The notes beneath the pieces are model-generated. The model did not search any database, had not been told where the DNA came from, and saw only the letters and a list, made by a program, of their open reading frames with translations. Positions 27,015 to 37,726 of a DNA stretch of 64,000 bases are shown here, piece after piece; the first letter of the stretch is position 1, and each line of letters starts with the position of its first letter. The position numbers and the translations under genes were made by a program. The DNA comes from Psychroflexus montanilacus (GTDB lineage Bacteria; Bacteroidota; Bacteroidia; Flavobacteriales; Flavobacteriaceae). Location: positions 186,001 to 250,000 of the forward strand of contig NZ_JAIQZC010000002.1 in NCBI RefSeq assembly GCF_020164535.1, read 5' to 3'.

Positions 27015-27734
27015 TTACTTTGTTGTACATACTACCTGATTACCAAATTGCAAATCTATGCGTTTATAGTCATCTAATTTTTTGTATTCCGAAGCTTTTG
27101 AATAAAAAACTTTATAGTTGGTCAACTTTTTGTCAAGATAAGAAATTTGACCAAAATTGACTAAATATCCTTGATCCCGAACCTCCAAAACATAGCTTTT
27201 TTCTGCTATTTTTCGGATTGCAATGATATGTTTTTTTAAAAAATCATCCGCCTCTATTTTCTTCAAAAGTGGATAAACTTCTTGTAATTCTTTTGGACTT
27301 ACTCCAGACACCAAAGGCACTCGCGATGAGTAGTTTGAAGATAATGGCATTGGCAATCCCTCTGTATCTAAATAATAAAATCCTTTATCTCTTATCCTGG
27401 CGATAGGTTCCCGTTGTATGATTCTTGCTGAAAGTGTTCCATCGAGACTATAAAATGCTTCCGATAACTTTATCATTTCGTTGGCGTTCAGTGCATGTTC
27501 AAAAGTGGCCAAACGTTGTTCATTTATCAACGAATCTCCGTTAGATGCCAGCACTTCTTCTAATAAATCTTCAACTTCTGCTTCTGTAATGAAAATCTTG
27601 GAGGCATCCAAAAGCTCAACATTTATTGCTTTTACAGGCTTTAATTTCTGGCGATGGTTTGCAAAACCAACCAAGAAGAAAAGAATCCCCAGGATCAAAA
27701 TCAGTCTTATGGTATGTAGATTAACTCGTTTCAT
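27015..27734 (-). CDS. ftsQ: Cell division protein FtsQ/DivIB
   Basis: 239 residues: one N-terminal transmembrane helix (LILILGILFFLVGFA), then a periplasmic POTRA-like domain (INVELLDASKIFITEAEVEDLL) and a beta domain with EREPIARI-like residues (IIQREPIARIRDKGFYYLDTEG). Connects FtsL/B and the septal synthase to the Z ring. The start overlaps the murC end by 14 bases. The identity rests on position and topology more than on strong motifs. Confidence 0.88.
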   Translation of the reverse strand: MKRVNLHTIRLILILGILFFLVGFANHRQKLKPVKAINVELLDASKIFITEAEVEDLLEEVLASNGDSLINEQRLATFEHALNANEMIKLSEAFYSLDGTLSARIIQREPIARIRDKGFYYLDTEGLPMPLSSNYSSRVPLVSGVSPKELQEVYPLLKKIEADDFLKKHIIAIRKIAEKSYVLEVRDQGYLVNFGQISYLDKKLTNYKVFYSKASEYKKLDDYKRIDLQFGNQVVCTTK

Positions 27735-29073
27735 GCAGGTAATTTGTAATGTTTCTTGCTTCTACTCCTATATCTCCTGCTCCAAGCATTACGATCACTT
27801 CATTATCGGCGTTCTCAATTCTATTTTGAATATCAATTTTAGTTATCAATTGTTTCGATGAATGCTGGATTAAGTTCAAAAGATACTCTGACGAAATTCC
27901 CTCAATAGGCTCTTCCCTCGCTGGGTAAATATCCAAGAGATACACCTTATCAAATAGAGCTAAGCTCTGAGCAAAGCCCTCAGCAAAATCTTTAGTCCTG
28001 GAAAATAAATGAGGCTGAAAAATAACTACTGATTTTTTATCAGGATGCATTTCTGAAATGGCTTGATATACAGCATCGATTTCCATAGGATGATGTGCAT
28101 AATCATCGATAACTACTAAATCCTCTGACTTATACACGTAATTGAATCGTCGCTGAACACCTTCAAAAGTAGCTAAAGCTTTTCCAAATTCATTTGCCAG
28201 CTCAGGTTTAAAATCGATTGCTAAAGCTAATGCAGCAGCTGCATTGAATAAGTTGTGGCGGCCTGGTAAATGAAATTTCAGGTTTTTCAAGCGATGCTCT
28301 TCTTTTATAAAGTCGAAGACATAACTTCCATCTGTGATTTTAATATTCTTAATCTGAACCTCTGCCTCATCTTCTATGGCTATAAATTGGGCCTCCAGAT
28401 CCAACCCACTTTTGGCATATAAATGATTTTTCGGAACCAGTCTCGAAAATTCTTTAAAGGTCTCTACAAGCTTTTCGGTAGTTTCATAAATATCCAAATG
28501 ATCGGCATCCATGGAGTTAATGACAGCTGCAGTAGGATGTAATTGCAAAAATGACCTATCAAATTCATCGGCTTCCACAACAACTACCTCTTCGCCATCT
28601 CCGATATAATTGGTCATATAATTTTGAAGTATGCCACCACAAAAAGCAGTCAACTTGATACCGCTTGCCTTTAAAATATGAACCAAAATCGCAGACGTTG
28701 TCGTCTTACCATGCGTTCCGGCAACGGCTAAGGTTGGCAGATCTTTTGTGATTTTACCAAGTACAACTGATCGCTTATGCATTTCAAAATTCTGATGCTT
28801 GAAATACGCGAAGAATTTTGAAAGTTTCGAAATTGCTGGCGTGTAAATAATAAGAGTAGTTGATTTTGATAGCTTCTTAAGTTGACGCTCATCAGCTTCA
28901 GAATATACTACTTCAATTCCTTCATTTACTAATGCTTTGGTCAAGTCAGTTTCTGTTCTGTCATAACCAGAAACGTTCAAGCCTTTTTGATTGAAATATC
29001 TAGCCAAAGCACTCATACCGATACCTCCGATACCGATTAAAAATACATGTGTATATTGACTTATTTCTCTCAT
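27721..29073 (-). CDS. murC: UDP-N-acetylmuramate--L-alanine ligase
   Basis: 450 residues. Adds L-Ala to UDP-MurNAc, the first peptide step of peptidoglycan synthesis. N-terminal Rossmann loop GIGGIGM (14-20), ATP P-loop GTHGKTT (119-125), [10 protein letters not shown] and HPME after VIDDYAH, as in Mur ligases. It overlaps murG by 4 bases and ftsQ by 14. Confidence 0.97.
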   Translation of the reverse strand: MREISQYTHVFLIGIGGIGMSALARYFNQKGLNVSGYDRTETDLTKALVNEGIEVVYSEADERQLKKLSKSTTLIIYTPAISKLSKFFAYFKHQNFEMHKRSVVLGKITKDLPTLAVAGTHGKTTTSAILVHILKASGIKLTAFCGGILQNYMTNYIGDGEEVVVVEADEFDRSFLQLHPTAAVINSMDADHLDIYETTEKLVETFKEFSRLVPKNHLYAKSGLDLEAQFIAIEDEAEVQIKNIKITDGSYVFDFIKEEHRLKNLKFHLPGRHNLFNAAAALALAIDFKPELANEFGKALATFEGVQRRFNYVYKSEDLVVIDDYAHHPMEIDAVYQAISEMHPDKKSVVIFQPHLFSRTKDFAEGFAQSLALFDKVYLLDIYPAREEPIEGISSEYLLNLIQHSSKQLITKIDIQNRIENADNEVIVMLGAGDIGVEARNITNYLHETS

Positions 29074-30167
29074 TTTAATTCATGTTCTATACGTTCCACT
29101 TCATCAACTATTGCTTTTGTAGCCAAAGGTTTAGCCAAAGTGATAATATTTTTAGAGAGTCGCTTTTGCAATTCAATGTCATTGATCAAACTCTTGAAAA
29201 CCTCCTGAAATTTATCGTCCAAATCACTTTCTTTTAGCATTAATGCTGCATCTTTATCTTCGATGGACCTGGCGTTTTTAGTTTGATGATCTTCTGCCAC
29301 ATTTGGAGAAGGGATAAAAAGCACTGGTTTTCCCACCAGGCTCAATTCACTTACAGCGCCGGCACCGGCTCTGGAAATGATAACATCTGCTGCAGCATAA
29401 GCCATATCCATTTTTGAAATGAACTTCAAAACTTTGATAGCTTTAGTTTCTAATGATTTGTATCTATCGTAATATAATTTCCCGCATTGCCATAACACCT
29501 GAAGGTTTTCAGCCTGAAACATAGACAACTGACTTGCAATTAATTCATTGATACGCTGTGAACCCAGGCTCCCACCAACAATCAATAATGTTTTCTTTGT
29601 AGGATCCAACTGAAAATACTTCAGTCCAAATTCCTTTTTACTATTCACTTCCAGCAGGTCCTTTCGGATGGGATTTCCTGTAACAACTATTTTTTGTTTT
29701 GGAAAAAATTTCTCCATGCCTTCGTAAGCCACACAGATAGAATTGGCGTCTTTGGCCAGCCATTTATTCGTAATGCCAGCATAGGCATTTTGTTCTTGAA
29801 TCAAAGTTGGAATACCCTGGCTAGAAGCCACCTTTAGCAAGGGTCCGCTGGCAAATCCACCAGTACCAATTACTACATTGGGTTGAAACGATTTGATCAG
29901 TTTTTTAGCTTTTAGCATAGAACTGATTAGCTTAAAAGGAAACATCAAGTTTGTGAGAGTGAGTTTTCTCTGAATTCCAGAAATCCACAGTCCTTCAATT
30001 TTGAAGCCTGCTTCTGGCACTTTGGTCATCTCCATTTTATCTTTAGCACCAACAAATAAAAACTTAGCATCAGGATATCTCTCTTTCAACTCTTCTGCAA
30101 TAGCGATGGCCGGGTAGATATGTCCACCAGTTCCTCCTCCAGAAATCATGTATCGTTTTGCACTCAT
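29070..30167 (-). CDS. murG: UDP-GlcNAc:lipid I N-acetylglucosaminyltransferase
   Basis: 365 residues, GT-B glycosyltransferase that makes lipid II on the inner face of the membrane. Glycine loop GGGTGGH at 10-16, second loop [13 protein letters not shown], and the UDP-GlcNAc site [13 protein letters not shown] with [10 protein letters not shown]. It overlaps ftsW and murC by 4 bases each, so translation is coupled. Confidence 0.97.
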   Translation of the reverse strand: MSAKRYMISGGGTGGHIYPAIAIAEELKERYPDAKFLFVGAKDKMEMTKVPEAGFKIEGLWISGIQRKLTLTNLMFPFKLISSMLKAKKLIKSFQPNVVIGTGGFASGPLLKVASSQGIPTLIQEQNAYAGITNKWLAKDANSICVAYEGMEKFFPKQKIVVTGNPIRKDLLEVNSKKEFGLKYFQLDPTKKTLLIVGGSLGSQRINELIASQLSMFQAENLQVLWQCGKLYYDRYKSLETKAIKVLKFISKMDMAYAAADVIISRAGAGAVSELSLVGKPVLFIPSPNVAEDHQTKNARSIEDKDAALMLKESDLDDKFQEVFKSLINDIELQKRLSKNIITLAKPLATKAIVDEVERIEHELK

Positions 30168-31405
30168 ATGGTTTCGCTTAAGACTTCTAATGGATTCTCA
30201 ATCGCTAGATTGTCTTCTTTTTCTTTCTGCTTAGCTTCAGCAGTAGCATTCACTTCGTTATTAGCACTTACACTTATAACGATGCCCAGAGACAGACATG
30301 TCATCCAAATGGACGTTCCCCCACTTCCTACCAAGGGTAAAGTTTGACCTGTAACGGGGAAAAATTCAACAGCTACAGCTATGTTGATAAAAGCTTGAAA
30401 TATGATAGGGATTCCCGCTGCAATGACAAGCAACCTGCCATAGGTTGTTTCTGATTTGGTGACGATTATCGCTATGCGATACAGCATAAACAAGTAAGCG
30501 AGTATGACTCCAATACCGCCAACCATGCCCATTTCTTCCACAATAATGGCATAAATAAAATCTGATGACGATTGAGGTAAAAAATTGCGCTGTACGCTTT
30601 TCCCTATACCATTTCCTGTAATTCCTCCAGTAGCTATAGCAATTTTAGCTTTTTCAACTTGATATTGTTCTCGTGTGTTTTCGTCCTGTGTAAAACTTTC
30701 TACTCTACTGATCCAAGTATCCACTCTGTTGGGAAACAAGTCTGGAAAGGCTTTGGCCGTTAAGCCAAATAAAACTAAAGCTAGCATTCCTACTCCTACA
30801 ACTGCTGCTGTGTACTTGAGTGTATATCCACCAACAAAAGTGAGCAGCAACACAATAAAAAAGATGATGGCTGCTGTAGATAAATTGGCTGGAAGGATAA
30901 GTCCTACCACTAAAAAGACTGGAACCCAGAGTGGCAGAATAGTTTCTTTGAATGTGTAAGCTGTATCTTTAATTTTTGATAAATACCTGGCTACATAAAT
31001 GAGTAAAACAACCGATGCTAAAGTGGAGGTTTGAAAGGAAAAGTTCACAATCGGTACTTGTATCCATCGACTTGCATTGGCGCCTTGCATAGTTGTCCCC
31101 TGAAACAAAGTAACGATCAATAAGATAATCACTACCGGCAATAAAATGATAGATAATCCTCTGAAGTATCTGTACGGAATTTTATGAGTCGCATACAGTA
31201 TAGAAAAACCTAGTACCAGATGAATAAAATGTTTCACCAAATAAGCAAAGGTGCTACCACTGGCTCCGTTGAGATAAGCCAGATTACTTGAAGCACTATA
31301 AACAGGAATAAAGGAAAAGATAGCCAAAAGCGCAGCCACAGACCATAACATCTTGTCGCCTTTTATGCTTTTAAAAAACTCTCTAATTCCAGTGTTTGTT
31401 GACAT
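30164..31405 (-). CDS. ftsW: SEDS glycosyltransferase FtsW
   Basis: 413 residues with about ten transmembrane helices. SEDS family peptidoglycan polymerase for septation. Signatures are the large loop with [15 protein letters not shown] and the C-terminal [20 protein letters not shown]. There is a cytosolic tail rich in Lys/Glu. It works with the PBP encoded four genes upstream. It lies 6 bases after murD and overlaps murG by 4. Confidence 0.95.
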   Translation of the reverse strand: MSTNTGIREFFKSIKGDKMLWSVAALLAIFSFIPVYSASSNLAYLNGASGSTFAYLVKHFIHLVLGFSILYATHKIPYRYFRGLSIILLPVVIILLIVTLFQGTTMQGANASRWIQVPIVNFSFQTSTLASVVLLIYVARYLSKIKDTAYTFKETILPLWVPVFLVVGLILPANLSTAAIIFFIVLLLTFVGGYTLKYTAAVVGVGMLALVLFGLTAKAFPDLFPNRVDTWISRVESFTQDENTREQYQVEKAKIAIATGGITGNGIGKSVQRNFLPQSSSDFIYAIIVEEMGMVGGIGVILAYLFMLYRIAIIVTKSETTYGRLLVIAAGIPIIFQAFINIAVAVEFFPVTGQTLPLVGSGGTSIWMTCLSLGIVISVSANNEVNATAEAKQKEKEDNLAIENPLEVLSETI

Positions 31406-31411
31406 TAAGCT

Positions 31412-32755
31412 TTACTTTTTTAAGCGTTGTACTGCATTCTTAAACTGTCTTCCTCTGTCTTCATAATTTTCGAACAAATCGAAACTTGCACATGCAGGCG
31501 ATAAAAGCACAGCATCATTTTCTTCTGTCAATTCATATGCTTTATTGACAGCGTCATTCATGTGGGAAGTTTCAATAATAGTATCTACGCAATTACTGAA
31601 GGCATCGTAAATTTTTTGATTATCAATTCCTAAACACACAATGGCTTTTACTTTTTCATTGACCAGAGCAAGTAAATCTTCGTATTTATTTCCTTTATCT
31701 ACACCTCCAACAATCCAAACCGTAGGGGCGTTCATGCTGTCCAAAGCATAAAATGTAGCATTCACGTTGGTAGCTTTAGAATCATTAATAAAAGCTACTT
31801 TATTGATTTTTCCCAGCTGTTCTAGCCTGTGCTCCACCCCGTGAAAACTTTCCATACTTTCCCGGATGGTTTGTTTTCTGATTTTCAGCAATCTTGCAGC
31901 AGTAGATGCTGCCATTGCATTTCTTGTATTATGGTCGCCTTTTACGGCTAAATCTCTTACTGACATAGTAAATAAATTATGGTTGAGTTTGATATTAATC
32001 TTGTTGTCTTCAATAAAAGCTGATAAATCTTCAACGATAGTTGCCATGGAAAAAGGAATCAACTTAGCTTTTGTTGTATTATGCGCTAACCAGGTATAAA
32101 TCACGTCATCATCTTTGTTGTAAATGAGATAATCTTCCTCGGTTTGATTTTTAGTGATATTAAATTTTGCTTCTATATATTCTTGAAAGTTATTATGGTA
32201 TCTATCCAAATGGTCGGGTGTAATACTGGTTAAAATGGCTATGTGTGGCCTGAAGCTTTCAATCCCGTCCAATTGAAAACTACTCAGTTCCAATACATAG
32301 TTATGAACGCTTTTTCTAGCTACTTGCTCCGCAAAACTAAACCCGACATTACCCGCCATTGAAACAGAAAGTCCTGCATTCTTCAAAATATGAAACACCA
32401 TATTAGTGACTGTGGTTTTACCATTGGATCCAGTGATTCCGATCAAATTGGCATCAGTAAACCAGGAAGCAAATTCAATTTCGGAAATAAGTTTAATCCC
32501 TTTTTTCTTCAAGTTTTGAATAAGCGGGAGATCATCAGATATTCCTGGGCTTTTCACAATCAAGTCAGCCTCTTCTAACTTCGAAATACTGTGTCCACCT
32601 TCCTCAAAATCAATTCCTTCTGAATTCAATTTCGTTTTGAACTTAGGTTTTATCATGGAAAAATCTGATAAGAAAACATCATACGACTTGTCCTTACCAA
32701 GAATGGCAGCTCCTACACCACTTTCACCTCCACCTAAAATGACTAGTTTATCCAT
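31412..32755 (-). CDS. murD: UDP-MurNAc-L-alanine--D-glutamate ligase
   Basis: 447 residues. Adds D-Glu to UDP-MurNAc-Ala. Signatures: N-terminal LGGGESGVGAA, P-loop GSNGKTT at 109-115, LDRYHNNFQEYIEAK, the FHGVEHRLE linker and NDSKATNVNAT near the substrate. Normal length. It lies one base after mraY and 6 bases before ftsW. Confidence 0.97.
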   Translation of the reverse strand: MDKLVILGGGESGVGAAILGKDKSYDVFLSDFSMIKPKFKTKLNSEGIDFEEGGHSISKLEEADLIVKSPGISDDLPLIQNLKKKGIKLISEIEFASWFTDANLIGITGSNGKTTVTNMVFHILKNAGLSVSMAGNVGFSFAEQVARKSVHNYVLELSSFQLDGIESFRPHIAILTSITPDHLDRYHNNFQEYIEAKFNITKNQTEEDYLIYNKDDDVIYTWLAHNTTKAKLIPFSMATIVEDLSAFIEDNKINIKLNHNLFTMSVRDLAVKGDHNTRNAMAASTAARLLKIRKQTIRESMESFHGVEHRLEQLGKINKVAFINDSKATNVNATFYALDSMNAPTVWIVGGVDKGNKYEDLLALVNEKVKAIVCLGIDNQKIYDAFSNCVDTIIETSHMNDAVNKAYELTEENDAVLLSPACASFDLFENYEDRGRQFKNAVQRLKK

Positions 32756-32756
32756 T

Positions 32757-33977
32757 TTATCTGATTTTGAGTGTAACGATGGTAATGACGGCTAACAAAA
32801 TCCCTATGATCCAAAACCGAACGACAATTTTAGATTCATGAAAACCAAGCTTTTGGTAATGGTGATGAATTGGAGACATTAAAAAAACACGCCGCCCAAT
32901 TCCACTTTTCTTTTTGGTGTATTTAAACCAGCTCACTTGCAGGATCACAGATAAACTTTCTAGAAAAAATATTCCGCAGAGAATAGGAATCAAAAGTTCT
33001 TTACGCGTAGCAATAGCGATCACCGCTATGATACCACCAATGGTCAAACTTCCTGTGTCTCCCATAAAAATCTGAGCTGGAAACGTATTGTACCATAAAA
33101 ACCCTACCAGGGAACCCGCGAAGGCGGTAATAAAAATGGTCATCTCTCCAGATCTGGGGATGTTCATGACATTGAGATAATCTGAGAATATAATGTTACC
33201 AGACACCCATGCAAAGATCCCCAACGTGAGCACAATTATGGCTGAACTCCCCGCTGCCAGTCCATCGATGCCATCTGTAAGATTCGCACCATTGGAAACC
33301 GCGGTCACTATAAAGATGACGATAGGAATAAAAATAAGCCATGCATAAGAGGCCGCACCTTCACTCACCCATGAGATTGCCTTGGAATAATCCAGTTCGT
33401 TATTTTTAAAAAACGGGATGGTAGTCGTTGTTGATTTCTCTTCTGGAGAAGTTTCAGAAATCACTTGTATGTTGTTGGTCGTCGTTACTTTGTTATCTGG
33501 TCTTACGGTCACATCCGGATGAAAGTACATAACGGCACCCACAAATAATCCTAAACCAACCTGGCCTATGACTTTAAACCTACCCTTTAAACCTTCTTTA
33601 TTCTTTTTAAAAGTTTTGATGTAATCGTCCAAAAATCCAATAGCTCCCATCCAGATGGTGGTTACTATCAAAAGAATAATGTAAATATTATCGAGCTGAG
33701 ACAAGAGCAAAACAGGAATAAGTGTTGAGAAAATGATAATCAACCCTCCCATGGTTGGTGTTCCAGCTTTCTCCTTTTGTCCTTCAAGCCCAAGCTCCCT
33801 TACGCTTTCGCCAATTTGTTTTCTTTGAAGAAACAAGATGATGCGCTTACCAAAAATGGTAGATATCAAAAGCGATAGAATGATAGCTGCTGCTGCTCTG
33901 AAAGATATGTACTGAAACAGACGAGCTCCAGGGAGATCGTAGTTGTTTTCCAAAAATTCAAATAAATAATATAACAT
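32757..33977 (-). CDS. mraY: Phospho-MurNAc-pentapeptide transferase
   Basis: 406 residues, about ten transmembrane helices. Transfers phospho-MurNAc-pentapeptide to undecaprenyl phosphate to make lipid I. Active-site motifs [25 protein letters not shown] and FMGDTGSL, with the [11 protein letters not shown] loop. It is about 45 residues longer than E. coli MraY because of a Thr/Asn-rich periplasmic insert after YFHPDVTV. It lies 3 bases after murE. Confidence 0.97.
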   Translation of the reverse strand: MLYYLFEFLENNYDLPGARLFQYISFRAAAAIILSLLISTIFGKRIILFLQRKQIGESVRELGLEGQKEKAGTPTMGGLIIIFSTLIPVLLLSQLDNIYIILLIVTTIWMGAIGFLDDYIKTFKKNKEGLKGRFKVIGQVGLGLFVGAVMYFHPDVTVRPDNKVTTTNNIQVISETSPEEKSTTTTIPFFKNNELDYSKAISWVSEGAASYAWLIFIPIVIFIVTAVSNGANLTDGIDGLAAGSSAIIVLTLGIFAWVSGNIIFSDYLNVMNIPRSGEMTIFITAFAGSLVGFLWYNTFPAQIFMGDTGSLTIGGIIAVIAIATRKELLIPILCGIFFLESLSVILQVSWFKYTKKKSGIGRRVFLMSPIHHHYQKLGFHESKIVVRFWIIGILLAVITIVTLKIR

Positions 33978-33980
33978 ATC

Positions 33981-35444
33981 TTATTTCTTAAATTGAGCTA
34001 ATAACTCTTTCACAATTTTCAAATCGTCAAAATCTGATCTCACTCCATGAACCTCTTGATAAGTTTCATGTCCTTTGCCTGCTATCAAAATAATGTCTCC
34101 CTTTTGGGCCAAGCTACAGGCAGTCTTAATGGCTTGTTGTCTGGAAGTAATACTCAGTGTTTTGAAGACATCCTGAGGTTCTACTCCCTTTTCAATATCT
34201 GTGATTATTTCTTCTGGATCTTCTGTCCTGGGATTATCACTGGTAAAAATGACTTTGGTACTCAAGTTTCCAGCAATCCTACCCATCTGCGGTCTTTTAG
34301 TTTTATCACGATCTCCTCCGCAACCTACTACGGTAATCAGTTCCTCATTACGAGTCCTGATGTCATTGGTAGTTTGCAAGACATTCTTCAAAGCATCTGG
34401 AGTATGAGCATAGTCCACAATCACATGGATTCCAGTTTCAGAAATGTGATGCTGATATCTTCCGTCCACAGGCTTCAATTGACTCAAGGTCTGAAGATTC
34501 TCCAGTTCTTCTACTTCAAGCAAATCTGCCGCAGCATAAACTGCCAGTAGATTGTAAGCATTAAAATCTCCTATAAACCTTGACCAAACTTCATTGCCGT
34601 TGATGTTCAGCTTAAGTCCAGAAAAGCTCTTTTCCAGTACTTTAACTTTATAGTCGGTAAGGTTTTTAACTCCATATCCATAAGTTTTAGCTTTGGTATT
34701 CTGAAGCATATAATTTCCGTTTTTATCATCAATATTGGTGATGGCAAAAGCATTTTTAGGTAACTGATCAAAAAACCGTTTCTTCACGTCTCTATACTCA
34801 GCAAAGGATTTGTGATAATCCAAATGGTCTTGAGAAAGATTAGTGAAAATTCCTCCAGCAAAGTCAAGCCCTAGAGTTCTATGTTGAGCAATACCATGAG
34901 AACTCACTTCCATAAAACAAAACTCTACACCAACTTCATTCATCATTTTGAGGTATGAATTGATGGTTAAAGAATCTGGAGTAGTCAATTGGGTTGAGAA
35001 CTCTTTGTCATCAACTTTGATAGTCACAGTAGAAATCAATCCAACTTTAAATCCAAGCGATTTAAATAGTTGATAAAGCAAAGAACTCACCGTCGTTTTA
35101 CCATTGGTTCCTGTGACTCCCACAAGTTTTAAATTGGCAGAGGGGTTTTCATAAAAATTAGAAGCCATTACAGCTAAAGCCTCTCTAGTATCTTTTACTT
35201 GAATATAAGTGATTCCTGGAGCTAATTCAGAAGGAAGGTCTTCACAAACTACAGACTGAGCTCCTTTAGAAATGGCAGCATCTATAAATAAATGACCATC
35301 TGCAGCAGCGCCTCTTATCGCGACAAAAGTATCCTGCAAATTCACCAAACGGCTATCAAACTGAATGGTTTTGATATCAATTGCAGTTGGACCTTTTACA
35401 GATTCAATTGGTACTTTATAGAGTATGTCTTTTAAGATTTTCAA
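33981..35444 (-). CDS. murE: UDP-MurNAc-tripeptide synthetase (mDAP type)
   Basis: 487 residues. Adds meso-diaminopimelate to UDP-MurNAc-Ala-Glu. P-loop GTNGKTT at 112-118, carbamylated-Lys region, VIVDYAHTPDAL, and DNPR at 403-406, the motif that selects meso-DAP rather than Lys. This shows an mDAP peptidoglycan. It overlaps the ftsI-type gene by 4 bases. Confidence 0.97.
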   Translation of the reverse strand: MKILKDILYKVPIESVKGPTAIDIKTIQFDSRLVNLQDTFVAIRGAAADGHLFIDAAISKGAQSVVCEDLPSELAPGITYIQVKDTREALAVMASNFYENPSANLKLVGVTGTNGKTTVSSLLYQLFKSLGFKVGLISTVTIKVDDKEFSTQLTTPDSLTINSYLKMMNEVGVEFCFMEVSSHGIAQHRTLGLDFAGGIFTNLSQDHLDYHKSFAEYRDVKKRFFDQLPKNAFAITNIDDKNGNYMLQNTKAKTYGYGVKNLTDYKVKVLEKSFSGLKLNINGNEVWSRFIGDFNAYNLLAVYAAADLLEVEELENLQTLSQLKPVDGRYQHHISETGIHVIVDYAHTPDALKNVLQTTNDIRTRNEELITVVGCGGDRDKTKRPQMGRIAGNLSTKVIFTSDNPRTEDPEEIITDIEKGVEPQDVFKTLSITSRQQAIKTACSLAQKGDIILIAGKGHETYQEVHGVRSDFDDLKIVKELLAQFKK

Positions 35445-37408
35445 CTTGAAATTAAATTTACGCGTTGGCTGTTTGTTATTTTTGTTCCGCTTTTTATTGA
35501 TTGTTTTTGAACTTTTCCTTGACCGATTAAATTCACTTTAAGACCAAGATTTTCTAATATAGAAACAGCATCCATTGCTGGATACCCTGTTAAGTCCGGC
35601 ATCACTGTCTTGTATTTTTGAGAAACTTCAAAATATTCCTCATATTTTTTGCTAGCTACTTTAGTATTGAAAGCTTCTTCTTTAGAAATTTCATCTTTAA
35701 GCGGAGTATCGATATAAATCTTTTGAGCGATTTTAGCAAAAACTGGTGCAGCTACTGTGCTTCCATAGTAGCCGATTTTCGGATTTGGTTTATGAATAAC
35801 CACTATGCAGGAGTATTTTGGCTCCTCCGCTGGAAAATAGCCAACAAAGGAGGAAATATACCGGCCAGATTCTATCCAATATTCGGTCTGACAGGTTCCT
35901 GTTTTTCCAGCCATATTGAAGTTGGAATGACGAATATTACTACCAGTACCTTTGTCTACAACTCTACCCATCAAGCTTTGAAGTTGTTTAGCAGTTTCCT
36001 GAGAACAAATACTGCCATCTATTACAGGTTCCGTATAAGATTCTATGAGTGAATGTTTATCCCTTACTTGTTTTATGAATTTTGGTTTTATTTTTAAACC
36101 ATCATTGGCAATAGCATTGTAGAAGGTTAGGGTTTGTAAAGAAGTTAAGGACACACCGTAACCAAAAGACATCCAAGGCAAAGTGGTCCCATACCAGTTA
36201 GAATCATTAGGGTGAGGAATTTTTGGCTGACCCTCTCCCTTAATTCTTAAACCAATTTTTTCATTAAGCCCCATATTGTAAAGGCGATTTACAAAACGTC
36301 CTGGTTGGTCTTTGTAGTTATCATTAATCATTTTTGCGAATGCGGTGTTGGAAGAGACTTCAAAAGCTTCGGCCATGGAAATTTTACCGTAACCCCCACG
36401 CTTAGAATCGTAAACTTTTCTATCGTAGAATTTTACCATACCTGTCTCTGTGTCGTAAACAGAGCTTGTGTCGATCACTTTATCTTCAAGAGCTGCTGCC
36501 AAACTCATGAGTTTAAAAGTTGACCCAGGCTCATGAGGCTCATACACAGCATAGTTGAGTTTCTCGTAATATTTGTTAGAATTTTTTATGCGGCCCAGAT
36601 TGGACATGGCTTTAATTTCTCCAGTCTTAGTTTCCATGACGACTACACTGCCATGATCGGCCTCAAAATGTTCGAGCTGCTCCAAAAGAGCATGGTGTGC
36701 AACATCCTGAATATTTACATCAATTGTGGAAATAACGTCGTAGCCGTCTTCTGGCTCAACCTCATTAATATCACTGATTGGCTTCCACTGGCCTTTGGCT
36801 ATTTTTTGTTTGAGTCTTCTGCCCTGCTTGCCTTTGAGATACTCATCAAAAGCCCCTTCTAGTCCGACATTGCCAAAACCAACTGTACGTTCTCCAATTT
36901 TTCCTAGCGGATTTTCCCGAACTGTGGATTGTTCTGCAATAAACCCTCCTTTATAAGGTCCAAGATTGAAGAGTGGAAACTCGCGCATGGCTATATATTC
37001 TGAGTAATCCAATTGTTTAGCAATCAACAAATACCGGTTTTTGATTTCTCGGGCTCTCTTCAATTTTTGTAAGTGATAACTTTTAGAGTTTCCAAGTGTT
37101 TTTGATAATTCTGTAGCTAAAGCTGAAGCGTATTTTTGAAAATTTGCTTCTGAAACTGTTACTGCATCAAATCTGATATCGTATTTAGGCACTGAAGTTG
37201 CCAATAAATTCATATTCGTGTCATAAAGATTTCCACGATTTGGCTCTATACTAAAGTTTTTGTAGACAGTTTCCTGAGCTAAGTCTTTATACTTCTGACC
37301 TTCAATAATTTGAATGTCAAAGAGCTTGTAACCCATCGTTAGGAATACAAGCACTAGCACAGTGGCTAAAATGTAAAACCTCCTTAAAATGCTTTTGTCT
37401 GTTGTCAT
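35441..37408 (-). CDS. ftsI: Division transpeptidase (PBP3/FtsI type) with PASTA domain
   Basis: 655 residues. N-terminal transmembrane helix (YILATVLVLVFLTMGY), PBP dimerisation domain about 45-220, transpeptidase domain about 245-590 with the Ser296 nucleophile in STFK (296-299), SSN at 352-354 and KTGT at 502-505, and one C-terminal PASTA domain (about 598-655). It crosslinks septal peptidoglycan together with FtsW. The PASTA tail is absent in E. coli FtsI but usual in Bacteroidota and Gram-positives. It lies one base after ftsL. Confidence 0.96.
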   Translation of the reverse strand: MTTDKSILRRFYILATVLVLVFLTMGYKLFDIQIIEGQKYKDLAQETVYKNFSIEPNRGNLYDTNMNLLATSVPKYDIRFDAVTVSEANFQKYASALATELSKTLGNSKSYHLQKLKRAREIKNRYLLIAKQLDYSEYIAMREFPLFNLGPYKGGFIAEQSTVRENPLGKIGERTVGFGNVGLEGAFDEYLKGKQGRRLKQKIAKGQWKPISDINEVEPEDGYDVISTIDVNIQDVAHHALLEQLEHFEADHGSVVVMETKTGEIKAMSNLGRIKNSNKYYEKLNYAVYEPHEPGSTFKLMSLAAALEDKVIDTSSVYDTETGMVKFYDRKVYDSKRGGYGKISMAEAFEVSSNTAFAKMINDNYKDQPGRFVNRLYNMGLNEKIGLRIKGEGQPKIPHPNDSNWYGTTLPWMSFGYGVSLTSLQTLTFYNAIANDGLKIKPKFIKQVRDKHSLIESYTEPVIDGSICSQETAKQLQSLMGRVVDKGTGSNIRHSNFNMAGKTGTCQTEYWIESGRYISSFVGYFPAEEPKYSCIVVIHKPNPKIGYYGSTVAAPVFAKIAQKIYIDTPLKDEISKEEAFNTKVASKKYEEYFEVSQKYKTVMPDLTGYPAMDAVSILENLGLKVNLIGQGKVQKQSIKSGTKITNSQRVNLISS

Positions 37409-37409
37409 T

Positions 37410-37724
37410 CTAATTGGACTTTACAAGGATTTTATAGGGTGGCTTATCGGATAAACCGATGGAACGTTCCTTCATTTTCTTAGCAACGTTGGATTCCATT
37501 TTTTGCTGCATCACGGTCTTACGAGTATCCACAAATTCACTCCTCAATTCTTTTAGTTGCTGATTCAATTCAGCTACTTTATATACTTTCCTTTCAGCAC
37601 TGTGCGAGCTGGCAATCATTATAATGGCAAGTAAAGCGCAAAAGACTATAAAAGCCCAGTTGGCATAAGCACCTTCGCTTACCAAAAATTTACCTTTCAA
37701 TATGTCTCCCAATCCATTTGACAT
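37410..37724 (-). CDS. ftsL: FtsL-like division protein
   Basis: 104 residues: a short cytosolic start, one transmembrane helix (WAFIVFCALLAIIMIASS), then a coiled-coil (KVYKVAELNQQLKELRSEFVDTRK cut by charged residues) and a Lys-rich end. It is recognised by topology, size and place between rsmH and ftsI; sequence of FtsL is poorly conserved. In Bacteroidota it is often annotated as FtsL-like. Partner of FtsQ and the PBP. Confidence 0.88.
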   Translation of the reverse strand: MSNGLGDILKGKFLVSEGAYANWAFIVFCALLAIIMIASSHSAERKVYKVAELNQQLKELRSEFVDTRKTVMQQKMESNVAKKMKERSIGLSDKPPYKILVKSN

Positions 37725-37726
37725 GT

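Noticed and set aside
34047-34550. 167-codon + strand frame inside murE
   Set aside because: Antisense shadow of murE, which has all Mur ligase motifs on the other strand.
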